Assembly: GCA_014529385.2 (NCBI GenBank)
Contig: CM043958.1
Span: 144,783,734-144,847,733, forward strand
Direction of reading: 5' to 3'
DNA from: Adiantum capillus-veneris
Taxonomy: Eukaryota > Streptophyta > Polypodiopsida > Polypodiales > Pteridaceae
Length of the DNA: 64,000 nucleotides
Shown: positions 42,899 through 54,405 of the stretch, piece after piece
Layout: each line of letters opens with the position of its first letter
Position numbering within the stretch: the stretch's first letter is position 1
Made by a program: the position numbers and the translations under genes
The notes under the pieces: generated by a model
The model's database searches: none
What the model was told of the DNA's origin: nothing
What the model saw: the letters and a program-made list of their open reading frames with translations, nothing else

Positions 42899-42963
<65 letters not shown>
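42899..42963. repeat. (TG)n microsatellite
   Basis: About 32 uninterrupted TG units. Confidence 0.95.
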
Positions 42964-42965
<2 letters not shown>

Positions 42966-43601
42966 CAATATCAATTTTTATGCATAAAAATGAGAAAAAC
43001 AAAGCAATCCAACCAAAAATATTATGAATGACTATACACAGTGATTTATTGTATTTATTTATTTATTTTGATTTATTGGTATTTTTTGGAATACTTTAGT
43101 TATTTTCTTCTATTTTTGTTAATAATCTGGAGAAAAACAAAGAAAAATAGAAAAATCAAGTGAAATGGAGACAATATGACATAACAAAATATAGGAGTGA
43201 TCAGTAAGTCTATGGTGAAGTCACGGTGCGATTATGGAAAAAAGTTACAGAAAGCCAATCCGACCAGTTTTTAGACAAAAAGAAAGATTTTCCGGACATG
43301 GAGCAAATGGAGTCCAAATGGAGCCTAAAGTGCATTTCACAACAAGATAGGAGCACATGTCAAATCTTGTGCCGAATGGCACGGGGACCCATGATATAAG
43401 ATATTTGGGCCCCACTTACTACCTCATTATCACTATTCATAGTTAGAGAGAGCTTGAGAGACCTAGAGCGCGCGGACTTTCTACGTCCTTGTACATCACA
43501 CACGGGACACCAACCGGAGCTAGACATGAGAGGTAGGCTTATTACCATGTACTCTACTTGTTTTATTCTAACTTCATCACGGAAAATCTACCAAAGTGAC
43601 A
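42964..43601 (+). repeat. possible end of a gypsy 5' LTR
   Basis: The only support is the right edge: GTGACA, three bases, then TGGCATC, the same layout as at 13155-13159. It does not obviously match the LTR at 52225, so pairing is not established. The left boundary is unknown. Confidence 0.35.
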
Positions 43602-43604
43602 ATG

Positions 43605-43618
43605 TGGCATCGCGGGGA
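43605..43618 (+). other. possible degenerate PBS
   Basis: TGGCATCGCGGGGA, compatible with an eroded Asp-type PBS lacking a few internal bases. Confidence 0.35.
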
Positions 43619-45053
43619 AGAGATCGAAATGGCATTGTAACTCGACAACTACCAACTCAATAGCTACAAGACTTGATAGGGGGTTAACCCTAGCCTAGAT
43701 CTATGACCTCCTATGCGGGTTTTGGTCAGCTAGAAAAAACCTAACTTCTTGGAGCCTACAGAAGTCAAAAGGGAACAAGTTGTCAGAATGGCACCAAACT
43801 TCATGAGTAGGCGCTCCTTGAGGTTGCCTACAAGCCCATGTAATTGCCTCCATGATCAAACTACTAGAAGTGGACCAAAACATCAAGTTTGGGTTCGGAC
43901 AAGCAAAGCATCATTTGTCTCTCATGGCCAATAGTGCGTCTGTTTTCCACCAAACTTCACAGGCATCATCGACATACCATCGACAACCTAAATATATGGT
44001 CAAATCTCAAGGGAAATCATCATCGACCATATCTTCACAAAAAGACACAATTTGAGCGACAAACCGCCAAAAAGGGTATTGGTAAGCTCAAGAAGATTCA
44101 TCGTGAAAGTCATCCCCAAAGGCGAAAATCCATTGCAAAGGCTGAAATTCCAAACAAAGAGTTTCTATGCTAAAAATGTGACTTCTTAAGTTGAAAACTG
44201 GCAATTAGGGCTTAGGGCACTGGCATACATCCTCCCCATGCATCAAAACTCAAATTTTGCATTCTGGACATCATACTCGTATGATGTCTGGCTAGCACTT
44301 CCACGCATGAAAAGGCCATTTTTTCCACACCAGCCCCTTAACCATGCATTATACAACTCACCTACCAAGTCTCATGCAATTTGGACCACATCAAGCCACC
44401 ATTTAGTCAAAAATCACTAAGTTGGATTGCTTGGGCAAAATATGGACTTATCCATGGGAAAACTCAAAGAAATTTGACACAAGGCATGCACATAGCATAT
44501 ACGTCATATACAATGCTTAAATGTCAATTTTACAAGAAAAGACATCATACACATATGATGTCTCAACCTATCATGGAAAGGTTCTATTAACATTTGAGCA
44601 TCCAGATTTGAATTTCATGGCACATATAACCTCTACACCGAGTATGGACTCCTTTCAACTCGTTTTGATCACCATTTTCATCATTTTTTAAATTGATGTG
44701 TCCTAAATACCTTCTGTAGTCTTGGGCTCATGAGCACTAGTCCAAATTCATATTTTCACACATCAGAGCAATGCACACATCAATTGGCTAGATGTACATC
44801 AAGTTTGAGCCAAAAATGCCAACCTAGAAATCATATGTGTATGATGTATAGACCCTTGAATTGACATGGTGCTGTGTTTTTGACAACCCCAACACTTTAA
44901 CCACATCATTAATAGCTTTCCATCAAATTTTCATCACTTTTGGATATCATTTGACCTCTATGTACCCAAAGGCATAAATCTGAATGCACAAACCCCTTTC
45001 ATAGCTTTTGACATCGATTTTCAAGCTCAATTTCAAATATGAGGCTATACACA

Positions 45054-45324
45054 CCGTGCACATGCTGAGGCGGTCCGGGGCGGGCAACAAGAAGAGCAAC
45101 CTCTAGACACCCTTCAAGGCTCCCGTGCTGCTCAATGGGGCTGGGGCACAACACAACACAACCCAAAACAACAAACCCACAGCCTAATCCCAACTACACA
45201 AGGGGCACCACCTAGTTTAAGAGCGAACTAGGACGCAAAAGAGGAGAATCGTTAGAGCAACCCACAAACAAGAAAGGAATTTACACTAACCCTAACACCA
45301 ATGGAACACTCTCACACTCTAAAA

Positions 45325-45376
<52 letters not shown>

Positions 45377-47690
45377 TGTACAACTTAGCTTCAACTTTAT
45401 ATTTTGCACAAAAAGGAACTTAGAGCTTGCGGAATCAAGTGACAAGATTTGGTTATAGCATCACTAGCACATTGTCTTAGGGTTATGGGAGCCCTCTCAC
45501 CATCCACCCTCTTACAATGGTAGCCAAACAATAGCCAATGAATCACAAGCAACAAAACAACAACCTTCAATGAAACAAGTCACCTTATGAAGCTGAATGA
45601 GTTTGCCAAGCCAAATTGGAGGAGAAGCGTGAGCCTTTGGACATGAATTGCACCCAAAACTACCAATTCATTGATGTTGGGGTAGATACAACAATGGTAG
45701 GAAGAATATCTTCTACTCGCACTCACTCAAACTAGCTCAAGCTTTTCTATGCACCAAGGTGATGGTGAATAGAAAGCTTACTCTCTCTTTACAACCAAGA
45801 TAGAACTGGTGTGTGGTACGCTCAATCTAGTGTGCAATGGTATAGTGATGTCTTTTACAAGGAGGAATGGGTTCTATTTATAGGTTTTAGAAGCCTTGAT
45901 TAGGATTAAGCCTAATCAATTTTATTAGGAAAGATCAAGGATTATGAATTTTTATGAATTTCAAATGAGAATGGGGTCTCTCTTTTCTCTTGAGTCACAT
46001 GGATGTGGGCTCAAGTAAGAGAATTATTGATGTGGTGAAAGGAGAGAAACTTCCATGGGAGTGAGTGAATTTGGTTTACTTGTGCGGTTGCCTACTCCAT
46101 ATGTTGATAGTGTGGGTGCATTTTTACAAGAGAAGTTAGTTGTTAGTGGTAATAATCACTAGAATTGTTAGTGATACATTTACAATGGGTAGGATGAGTT
46201 GATTTGATGAAGGAAGAGGGGTGAATTAAAAGAGAATCATTGAGATGGTGAAGCTTTGAAGAAGCTTGAACTCACCCTTGTGTAGATTGTGGAAAAAATG
46301 ACGCTGGTCTTCTTCTTCTTCTTCGCTTCTTTACGCCGCCGCCACGGTTGACCACCACGATGAAAAGAGGATTTGTTGATGAAAAATCCTCAATTTGCAG
46401 AAGTTATCATGGTTAAGATGCTGAATTTTAGATATTTTAGGAGAGGTAAATGAAATTGTAACATAGAAGCAATAGAGAGAGACATGGAGAGGGTGTATGT
46501 GTGTAGAGGTTCATAAAAGAACTATAGGGATGAGAGAGAAGGGTAATGGTGAAGAGGGTGGGAGAAGCCATGAAAATTGCAGGTTTGAGTGAGGGAAGGA
46601 GAGGGAGGGATGTGTAAGAGTGAGTAGGTGTGTGGAAGGGTGAGAGAAGACTAAGGGGCTACTTGTGAGAAAAGTGGGCAGACTGGGGTCCACTCAAAAA
46701 ATCATAGCTCACCGCTGGTAGCTCCAAAAATCATGCAAAAATTTGAGGTGATTATTCAGAGCGTGGGCTACATTTTCTCTTTTGACCACCGCTCTAAATT
46801 CAGAGTGGAGATAGGTGCCAAAATTCTCACCAAAAAGCCTGTTTTTATGCCTGCAAAAGTCTTTTAGTGGCCCCCTCCTTTGTTGAATTTGTACAATGCA
46901 TCCAAGAGTGAGCCCCTCCTTTGTCATATTATAATACAAATAATCCAAGTTGCCCTTGACCCATGCATGAAGGAGGATTATTGGTGAATAAAGAAATATA
47001 TACATGGTGGGACTAGTGTATGGACTATTCATGGACTTTAGCTCAATGAGCACATGGTGTTAGAATAATGAGTAAAAATAATAATAATAATATGGAGGAG
47101 TTATGGATATGGAAAGATATTGGAATCATATGATATGGTCCCTCCTTGAATTATTTTGGGTGAAAGAGGAAAAGGTATGCAAGTAAATAATATAATAAAC
47201 GTAACCAATGAGTAGAAATCAATTTGTTGTTTTCACGAGGGTGAGGGTGAAAATGTGGGAGTGATTTGTATAAAGGAAAAATATGAGGTTAGAGTATGTA
47301 CATATTGGCAAAAAATATAATTATGGTGTAAGAGGATGAAAGAAGGTGTACATAGTTTAATAAAACACACACCTAAGTAGAAATATTTAAATAAAATACC
47401 AAAATAATTATAAAAAATCCCTATATTTAGGCCATATATACAATGAAATATTTACACACAAAGAGGCCATAATATACTTTTATTTTTATTTTTTATTTTT
47501 TATTTTTTTGGCTCAACTAGCCCAGTGACTAGCTAGCTGAGGGTTTTTAAGAAGATATGGGAAAAGCCCACTAACTCACACACGCCTATGTACAGTGAAA
47601 TGGTAGGGATAGCCATAGCGTTTGGGTGAATTTGGTAGGGTGGAGTAACTTACTATGGCAATTATGGAGAGCCGAAAAACGGCTATCAAT
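45054..47690 (-). mobile_element. 2.6-kb insertion flanked by a 10-bp direct repeat
   Basis: GCTATACACA occurs at 45044-45053 and 47691-47700, on either side of a block that interrupts the palindrome-bearing leader. The block has an (AG)n run (45328-45374) and, on the minus strand, CTATAAATAG (45874-45883) upstream of that CT run, an arrangement typical of LTR promoters. A solo LTR is possible, but a 10-bp repeat is long for an LTR element and no TG/CA or inverted terminal sequence is obvious. Type unresolved. Confidence 0.5.
45328..45374. repeat. (AG)n microsatellite
   Basis: About 23 AG units inside the 2.6-kb insertion. Confidence 0.95.
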
Positions 47691-48766
47691 GCTATACACA
47701 TCTTATCACATGAGTTTCAAGTAGTTTTGCATCAGTAGACATCATACACGTATGATGTCTATTCACTCATACAGATGCCAGACTCAACATTTTATATCAT
47801 GAGCATGTTCACCACATAGTACAAAGGCCCTGCATTTAATTTGGACAAGTTTGAGCAAGATTGTGACCGCTTGGAGCCCAAAGTTGGACAATCCTGGCCT
47901 AGGCCACAATCTATGGCCCCAATCACATGAATCCATCTCCAAATCAAAATCTGAGATGATCAGAGAGTTACCCATCACCTAGGGATTCTACAGATCAAGT
48001 TTGGGCCAAAAATCTCAAAAAAGACATCATAAAAGGCCAAAATGACCGATTTGGGGAAATTCGCCACTTGCATGCCACTATCCCATCATTGTTAGCCCAC
48101 AGCTCAAGTTCCATCAAGCTTCAGCTCTTTATACCTGTCCAAACCCAAGTTCCGGAACTTTGAAGCTCTATACCTGATTTTTGGCTTCAAACACATGAGA
48201 ACTTTTCAAAATCAACTTTTGATAACATATGAGTCTATGCCATGCTAAAACCCAACTCTAGTACAAGTTTGAGCCCTGTTGGATAAAGTAGACATCATAT
48301 GCGCTTGATGTCTCCCTGGCCTAAATATGGACTTGGAACCTAACTTGACCTATTCTAAGACTTCATCACATGATTATGAGAGCATCTACCAAGTTCCACC
48401 CCATTTCAACTTCATTTGCTCAAAACTAAGCCAAAATCTAGCTTCAAGGCCTAAAAGGAGTTCTAATGGTCACAGCTTGCCCAAATGACATCCAAATTGA
48501 ATCCAAGCATATATACATGAAGTACATGCTATGAGCTATGCACATATGACATATCAAATCATTCTGAGCACCTGGACATCATACGCCTATGATGTCTCTC
48601 AACATGATTCAAGCATCAAAATGCATTGTTGTCAACATGCATATCACCCTTAGGCCCTAATTAGCTTATGTTTCAATTTTGAAGTCATTTGGATAGCTAG
48701 AAGCTGATCAATTGCCAGATTTTGTGAAAGACGCTAACTCTTGGAATTGGAGTGCATGCATGATCA

Positions 48767-49570
48767 ATGGAAACCACCAAATCATCGGCAAAGAAGAAGA
48801 GACTTTCCTTGAGAGATATAATTGCAGCGGTAGAGCCTTATACAATCCCCAATGAGACACTAGAGTCAGCAAAGGCTTGGGTGGATGAAGAAACTCTGGA
48901 AAAGGAAGGTCTGACAGTTTACTAAGGCACCTTCAGAGACCCACAAGATATCCCCATGAATCCACGAGAAATCATGGACTATGGAAATCAAGAAGAGACC
49001 CTCACCCAGCTTGAGAGAGTTGATTTGCACAACTTCTTCACAGCACAACCAGCATGTGTGGATACACAAAGAGTCTATGAGCTAGACAACTCCATTCAAA
49101 AAGACAACAAAGCGGTCATTATTGCTTTAGATGGCCAGAAGATCAAGGTGATAATCGCCCCCCAAATTGTTGCAGATGCTTTAGGGCTACACAATGCTGG
49201 TAGCTGAGTCAAAGAAAGAGACAAAGTGAAGGTCTACTCTCACAAGAAAACCAACCCCACTTTCAAAGACCTAGAGGATCCAAGGGCTACACAGATCTGC
49301 AAGCTATACAACCAATACTTTCATGTATGCAGCAAGCAGCCGCAAAAGTATACAACACCACCACATGCAGTAGCTACAACCGTCACATGGGCTTTGAGAA
49401 GCAATGTGCCCAAGGGAGTCAATTATGCCCAGTACTTGCATGAGCAAGTAGTCGAAATGGGCATGGACAAAACAAAGTACATCAGAGGTGGAGAATTCTT
49501 AACAAAGATCACATACAAAGCCATTGGAGCAAGAGGACGGTGGCCATACCCACCAACCCAGAATGAGTAG
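48767..49570 (+). pseudogene. element D ORF, N-terminal part (268 codons, two stops)
   Basis: The first ATG after the leader (METTKSSAKKKRLSLRDIIA) starts one frame to 49570 with a TAA after LEKEGLTVY and a TGA after LGLHNAGS. Notable text: KAVIIALDGQKIKVIIAPQI with VADALGL, then RATQICKLYNQYFHVC, YTTPPHAVATTVTWAL and GVNYAQYLHEQVVEMGM. The pattern (a strand-like 'G-x-x-I-x-I-x-P' followed by LGL, then a helical segment) recalls ORF1 of Athila-type gypsy elements, the 'putative plant transposon protein' family; that resemblance is from memory and weak. Confidence 0.5.
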
Positions 49571-49595
49571 TTAAGACTTAAAGAACATAAAAAAG

Positions 49596-50285
49596 ATGAA
49601 CCACCACCAGCACCACCTGGCCGTGACACGGCTCAGGAGAAAGCTAGAGCTAGTACATGAGGAAAAATCTAAAGAACCACGAAAGAAAAAAGGGAAAATG
49701 GTGATGGCAAAGGAGCAAAAGCCAAAAGAAACAACCAGTCAAAAGGTGGCTCAAATTGAGAGGTTAATCAAGCAATTCAAGGCTGAACGAGCTCTAAAAG
49801 GGGATTTCAGGAGTATTGAGTGCCAGATCCAATGAAGATTGGGGGCAGCTCCTCAAGGCCGCTAGAAGATCCATTTGATCACTATATTCAAGCTTATGAA
49901 GAATTTGAAAGAGTGATTGAACAACAAAATTTAGAGCCCTTCACTCTCAAAGAGATCCAAGATATTAAAAGGAAGTTGAAAGAGATGCCAGAGACACAAG
50001 TGAAGGAGGACAAGGAAAGTGAGCAAGGAAGAAGTACCCCACCATCGGAACTTTCCCGGGGCCTATCTCTAAACCTCCAAGCCCTAAACCCCTAGCATCG
50101 CAAAAAAGGATTTACCTAAGAAGAAATATGAGGTTGAATTGGCGCCAGAAGAGAAAGAAAAGGCCAAAAGATGCACCTATGAAGACCTCCTCAAAGCTGG
50201 ATATTCATCTAAGATGCATCTGAGGATGTATATGGCACCAAGATACACAAAGAAGGCCACCAAAAATGCAGTCACCACAACCTAA
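49596..50285 (+). pseudogene. element D ORF, charged middle part
   Basis: Frames alternate. 49596-49835 is Lys/Glu-rich (EEKSKEPRKKKGKMVMAK), 49820-50095 contains DPFDHYIQAYEEFERVIEQQ, and 50100-50285 reads KKKYEVELAPEEKEKAK and CTYEDLLKAGYSSKMHLRMY. Continuity suggests one long ancestral protein with small indels. No known domain. Confidence 0.45.
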
Positions 50286-50589
50286 AGTACTAGGGTTGGT
50301 ATAGATTCCACCTGTACCACAATGAAAACCTTTGGCCATCGCTTGGAGGCCTCCTCCAGTAGGTGTGTTGCTAAGTCTAGGGCATCAAGTTCCACTATTA
50401 GGACCACTCCCCGTACCATTGGCAAGAAACATAATTGCTAATAATGAAGAAGATGTGAGAATTGCTCATCAGATATTGGAAAAAATCAGATCATGATCTC
50501 TCACACTAGCAGAGGAAAACAATATGCTCCGAACAAGGGAGGGGAATATGCAACAACAATTTGACAACCTCACAAGAACTCTCTAGGTA

Positions 50590-51324
50590 ACAAGTCAAAG
50601 AGCTGAGGTGACGGAGCAAGAGATTGAGGCGCTCACTAAAACACTAAGGGATGCTGAGAGTGAAAGAGACACCCTTACACTGCATATGGTAGAGGTCTCA
50701 AACGAGATAAAGAGCTTGCATGATGAGAAAGTCAAGATAGAAGATGAGTTGGAAGCAGTCAAGGATGAGGTGATGGAGCTAAAAGCTAAATTAGAGCTCC
50801 AAGATTTGACAATACAAAGGCTCAGAGAAATCCCAAGGGCTGTACGAGCAAGTGCTAGAGTAGACATTCAAGCCATTCAAGCACTAGAAGCCCAAGTCAT
50901 TGCACTACAAAAAGAGTTGCAATTGGAACAAAGAAAAAGGATACATATGGTGGAAGGTTCTCTAGCCACGAAGGAAAGATTAATGGCCCACCAGCAAGAC
51001 TTTCAAAAGGAGAACAACCCGCTCAAGCTCCAACTAGATAATTTGCAAGAGCTATTGGTCAATCAAGCAAAAGAAGCCACAAAAAAGGATGACCTTGCAT
51101 AACAACAACTATTGAATCTCTGGCAAGAAGTAGAGGAAGCAAGGTCACAGGAGATGGAGCCAGGGCCTAGTGACCTCGGCGTTAATGCACAAAATGAGCC
51201 CATGGAAATCCTTGAATGTGCAGAAGATTCATATCACTTGGAGGACCAAACACACATGCAAGAAGAGAAGGAACAAACCTTAACGGCGGAGGAGGAGGCA
51301 TGCCTCCAAACTCTAATTGAATAG
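50590..51324 (+). pseudogene. element D ORF, long coiled coil
   Basis: 50608-51102 is open for 164 codons with heptad-like spacing of Leu/Ile/Val and dense Glu/Lys: EIEALTKTLRDAESERDTL, VKIEDELEAVKDEVMELKAK and ALEAQVIALQKELQLEQRKR. One stop (51100-51102) then 51112-51324 continues acidic (NLWQEVEEARSQEMEPGPSD). A coiled coil fits a structural, gag-like multimerising role, by inference. 51423-51686 continues with IEVEGAEPVYKGDVKYPK and WLFKYPSFLKYLVEAPK. No enzyme motif anywhere in 48767-52210. Confidence 0.55.
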
Positions 51325-52210
51325 GCCACAACAAAAGACCATAAGGCAACCTTGGAGTGGGAAAAGCGGATGATCCACTCAGTTGGAGGCCAAGGGCTGG
51401 CCACAAATGTGCTTAGGGAAGAGTGGATGCAATAATCACTCCCCTACCTCTCTTAAAGTACAAAGTCCTTACAATGAAGAAAAGAATTGAAGTTGAAGGA
51501 GCAGAGCCAGTGTACAAAGGGGATGTCAAATATCCAAAAGCTACAGAGAAGATTGTGGACTCCCATCCAAAATGGACAAAAGGGTGGCTCTTCAAGTACC
51601 CCTCATTTTTGAAGTACTTGGTCGAAGCCCCCAAAAACATAAGGGATGACACTTTGTTCATGGGGCAAACCATGCCAGGCTTTTGAAGCAGCATCCTACC
51701 TGGCTAAATTACCCATCAATGCCACCACCCAAGGAGGGAGAGAGAATAAGTGCCTCTTATATGGTGAAAACCCTAAAGGGCACCATTAAGATTTTCACTG
51801 GCTCTCTTGACCTGACGTATGTGATGATCTAAAGAATATGCAAGACCCTCTTGGCTTTCCTTGAAGTGTTCACGCCGTCCAAATCCACAGACTCAAGTCT
51901 ACTGTCAATGGGCGACACTGTCACCAAAATGATCTATAATATGTCAAAGCAGTCATCCCTAAAGGTGTTACATATGCTCTATCAAAGACTAATGTTCTTG
52001 TCGAGCTACCACACACATTCTTTTGAAGAAGCATTTTACATTGGATTCTTCACTTACCATAGCAGGATTTTTTGCCCACAATGGTGAGCATTGAAAACAT
52101 AAGATATGAGTCATACCTAAAGCTGTTAAACCATGAGGGTTCCATTGAGCAAGGGATCAACTTGAAGACCCAACAAAGATGAAGAACTGTAATGTGAGGG
52201 ACAAGATGGA

Positions 52211-52224
52211 TGCGGAGGGGGGAG
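52211..52224 (+). other. polypurine tract of element D
   Basis: TGCGGAGGGGGGAG directly before the LTR start TGTTGATAGC. Confidence 0.8.
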
Positions 52225-53145
52225 TGTTGATAGCTGAACATTAGAAAGGCCATTTTGTATCATTTAATTTTACGAACTCCATTGTAATTATTTTTCAAAA
52301 CTCAATCGAGTTTTCAAGTTGCAATATATCAAATATGCAGATCAGTTGAACCATGGCAAAAATTAGGAGGTAATTTTGATAAGTTAGAACCTCCAAGGCT
52401 GAGGTATAAAAGCCAAATTTTGTAACCCGAAGGACAACTTTTAAATTAATCATCTTCTAAGCTCAACTAATCGTGCCGTGACTGTGTATTTTGTGTGTGA
52501 GAGTGAGAGAGGTCTTCTTCTACTCTCTACTCACACTACAGAAGCTACATTGCAAAGGCGACTAGACCATCACATTAGCAAAACGACAAGAGCTATGCTT
52601 CAATGCCAAACTTTCACAATTCTAGTCTCTTAGCGAAGATCTCTCCCACGAGCTTCAAAGTGATTTTTCTCTCTAATCGTGTATCCTTTTTGTGATTACT
52701 ATATTTCATTGCATTCATGGAGAGTCAAACTACACTTTAGGCCTAAACATGTTAAGAATGAGTGACTTGTAATTTTCAGCATGTCTTCATACGCATTTTT
52801 TGCACCAAGTGTTTGTAGGTAGTAAGTTGGGTTAGAGACTTTAGGGTAGTGTCCTCTAGGTGTGTAGAGGTTACTCCTTGAGTTTCGTGAGACGATTCGA
52901 CAACGTTAGGTCATGTTTCGGAGAGCGTAGCCATTATAGGTAAGGTAACAATTGTGCATACATAGTGTGATTTGAGTTGATTTCCCTTGGTAGTGATTGT
53001 CTCTAGAAGTTCGAGTATATGATTGACACCCATCTATTTGTTTACATGCGCCTACGGGTCAAGCTCCATCCTTGGTTGACATCTTGTTTGTTGGCCTAGT
53101 TCTCACTTTTCTTGCAATTGCGAGCAGTGTATCTACCTGACAACA
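52225..53145 (+). repeat. 3' LTR of element D
   Basis: Starts TGTTGATAGCTGAAC after the PPT and probably ends CTGACAACA. GGTATAAAAGCC at 52403-52414 is the likely TATA box. It shares the promoter block and a later segment with the element E LTR (12211-13155). The right edge is uncertain. Confidence 0.65.
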
Positions 53146-53438
53146 ACCAAAAACTTGGAGGTTTCCAATAGCAAGGGACCATGGGGGGTAGAACCTCTCA
53201 AAAACCCTTAAACATGCCAAAATACACAAAAATCTTTCTAAAGGGAACCAATGCTCATGGATCCCTGATGTATGTTATATCAATGTCTTTGTATTGAAGA
53301 AAAATCGGTGAGAGGATTAGTAGTAATCATGGTAACCAACAATGGTGATAGAATTCATGATGAGGAGGGAAACCACTATCTCATTTTTTAAGACCCAAAA
53401 AATACAATCGGTATGGAGACAACATAGAAAAAGGGAAA
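53146..53438. other. no gene seen
   Basis: Nothing recognisable between the D LTR and the copia H coding region. Confidence 0.5.
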
Positions 53439-53554
53439 ATGGTTATGGAAACCCGAGAAATACCTCCTAAACTCACTCTTTCCGAAGCCTTCTACATTCA
53501 TCACAAGAGAGTGGAGAGAATGGCTATGATTTATGTAAACATTGAGATTTACAA

Positions 53555-54402
53555 TAAGTTTCCAAAGCATGGTTCAGCTCGGGCCACATGCAGGTTGCAG
53601 CTTGTGCATAGTGATGTTTGTGGGCCCATGCAAACTCCGTCCTTGGGCAATTACCTGTACTTCATGACTTTCATTGATGATTACTCCAGGCATGCATGGG
53701 TATTTCCGCTTAAAGCGAAGTCCGAAGTTTTTATGTGCTTCAAACAATTTCTAGCTATGGCTGAAAATGTCTCGAAATGTACTATGGGCACCCCCCCGTT
53801 CCGATCGAGGGGGGGAGTATATGTCTCATGAATTTAATGTATTTCTGGCTAGTTGTGGGATAAAACACCAATGTACAGTGACTTATACACCTCAGCAAAA
53901 TGGTGTTGCTGAGAGGAAAAACAGGTCACTGACGGAAATGGCACGATGTATGGTCAAAAGTCAAGCTTTGCCGCATTCTTTTTGGCTTGAGGCCATCATG
54001 TGTTCCACTTATGTACTTAACAGGTGTCCTACGAAAGCTTTGCATTCTATTACTCCATATGAAGCATGGCATGATAGAAAGCCTTCTATTGAGCACATGC
54101 GTGTTTTTGGTTGTTTGGCATATGCTTTGGTGCCACAAGTGCAGCGCAGAAAATTGGATGATAAGGCTGTCAAATGTATTTTTGTTGGTTATAGTGCTGA
54201 AAGCAAAGGTTACAGGTTGTATCATCCGCAAACAAAATGTATTCTGGTTTCTCGGGATGTAGTGTTTGTGGAAGATTCTGTTCAGCCCTTGCTGTCATGT
54301 ACTAGAGACAGTAATGTAAGCTCACAGGACATTTATGACACTTTGTTGCCTCTTTTCAGTGGTGGAAATACGAATGTAAGTTCCAATGAGGCAAATGTAT
54401 AG
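53555..54402 (+). pseudogene. copia H integrase
   Basis: LQLVHSDVCGPMQTPSLGNY carries the first catalytic Asp; YFMTFIDDYSRHAWVFPLK follows. A frameshift in a C/G run at about 53795-53815 precedes the second Asp (SDRGGEYMS). QQNGVAERKNRSLTEMARCM contains the catalytic Glu. HSFWLEAIMCSTYVLNRCPT and the C-terminal VFGCLAYALVPQVQRRKLD are typical copia integrase text. The frame ends with TAG at 54400, in frame with RT. Confidence 0.93.
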
Positions 54403-54405
54403 CCT

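Larger units (their letters stand above)
44266..48597. repeat. dispersed palindrome family 2 (six 24-mers)
   Basis: Starts: 44266, 44540, 44826, 47737, 48290, 48574. The consensus arm is AGACATCATAC, two centre bases, then GTATGATGTCT. It differs from family 1 of the LARD by one base in each arm (CAT for CCT), a compensated change. Copies vary at the ends (GGACATC, AGAAATC, ATGTAT). Confidence 0.92.
43619..48766 (+). other. untranslated leader of element D with palindromes, interrupted by an insert
   Basis: This is loosely repetitive, non-coding text very like the LARD leader in style. Six palindromes of family 2 lie at 44266, 44540, 44826, 47737, 48290 and 48574 (start positions), and a half site at about 48023. 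The block 45054-47690 is a separate insertion. Confidence 0.65.

Noticed and set aside
48767-52224. Env-like protein
   Set aside because: No signal peptide or transmembrane segment is evident, and the frame follows the leader directly rather than pol.
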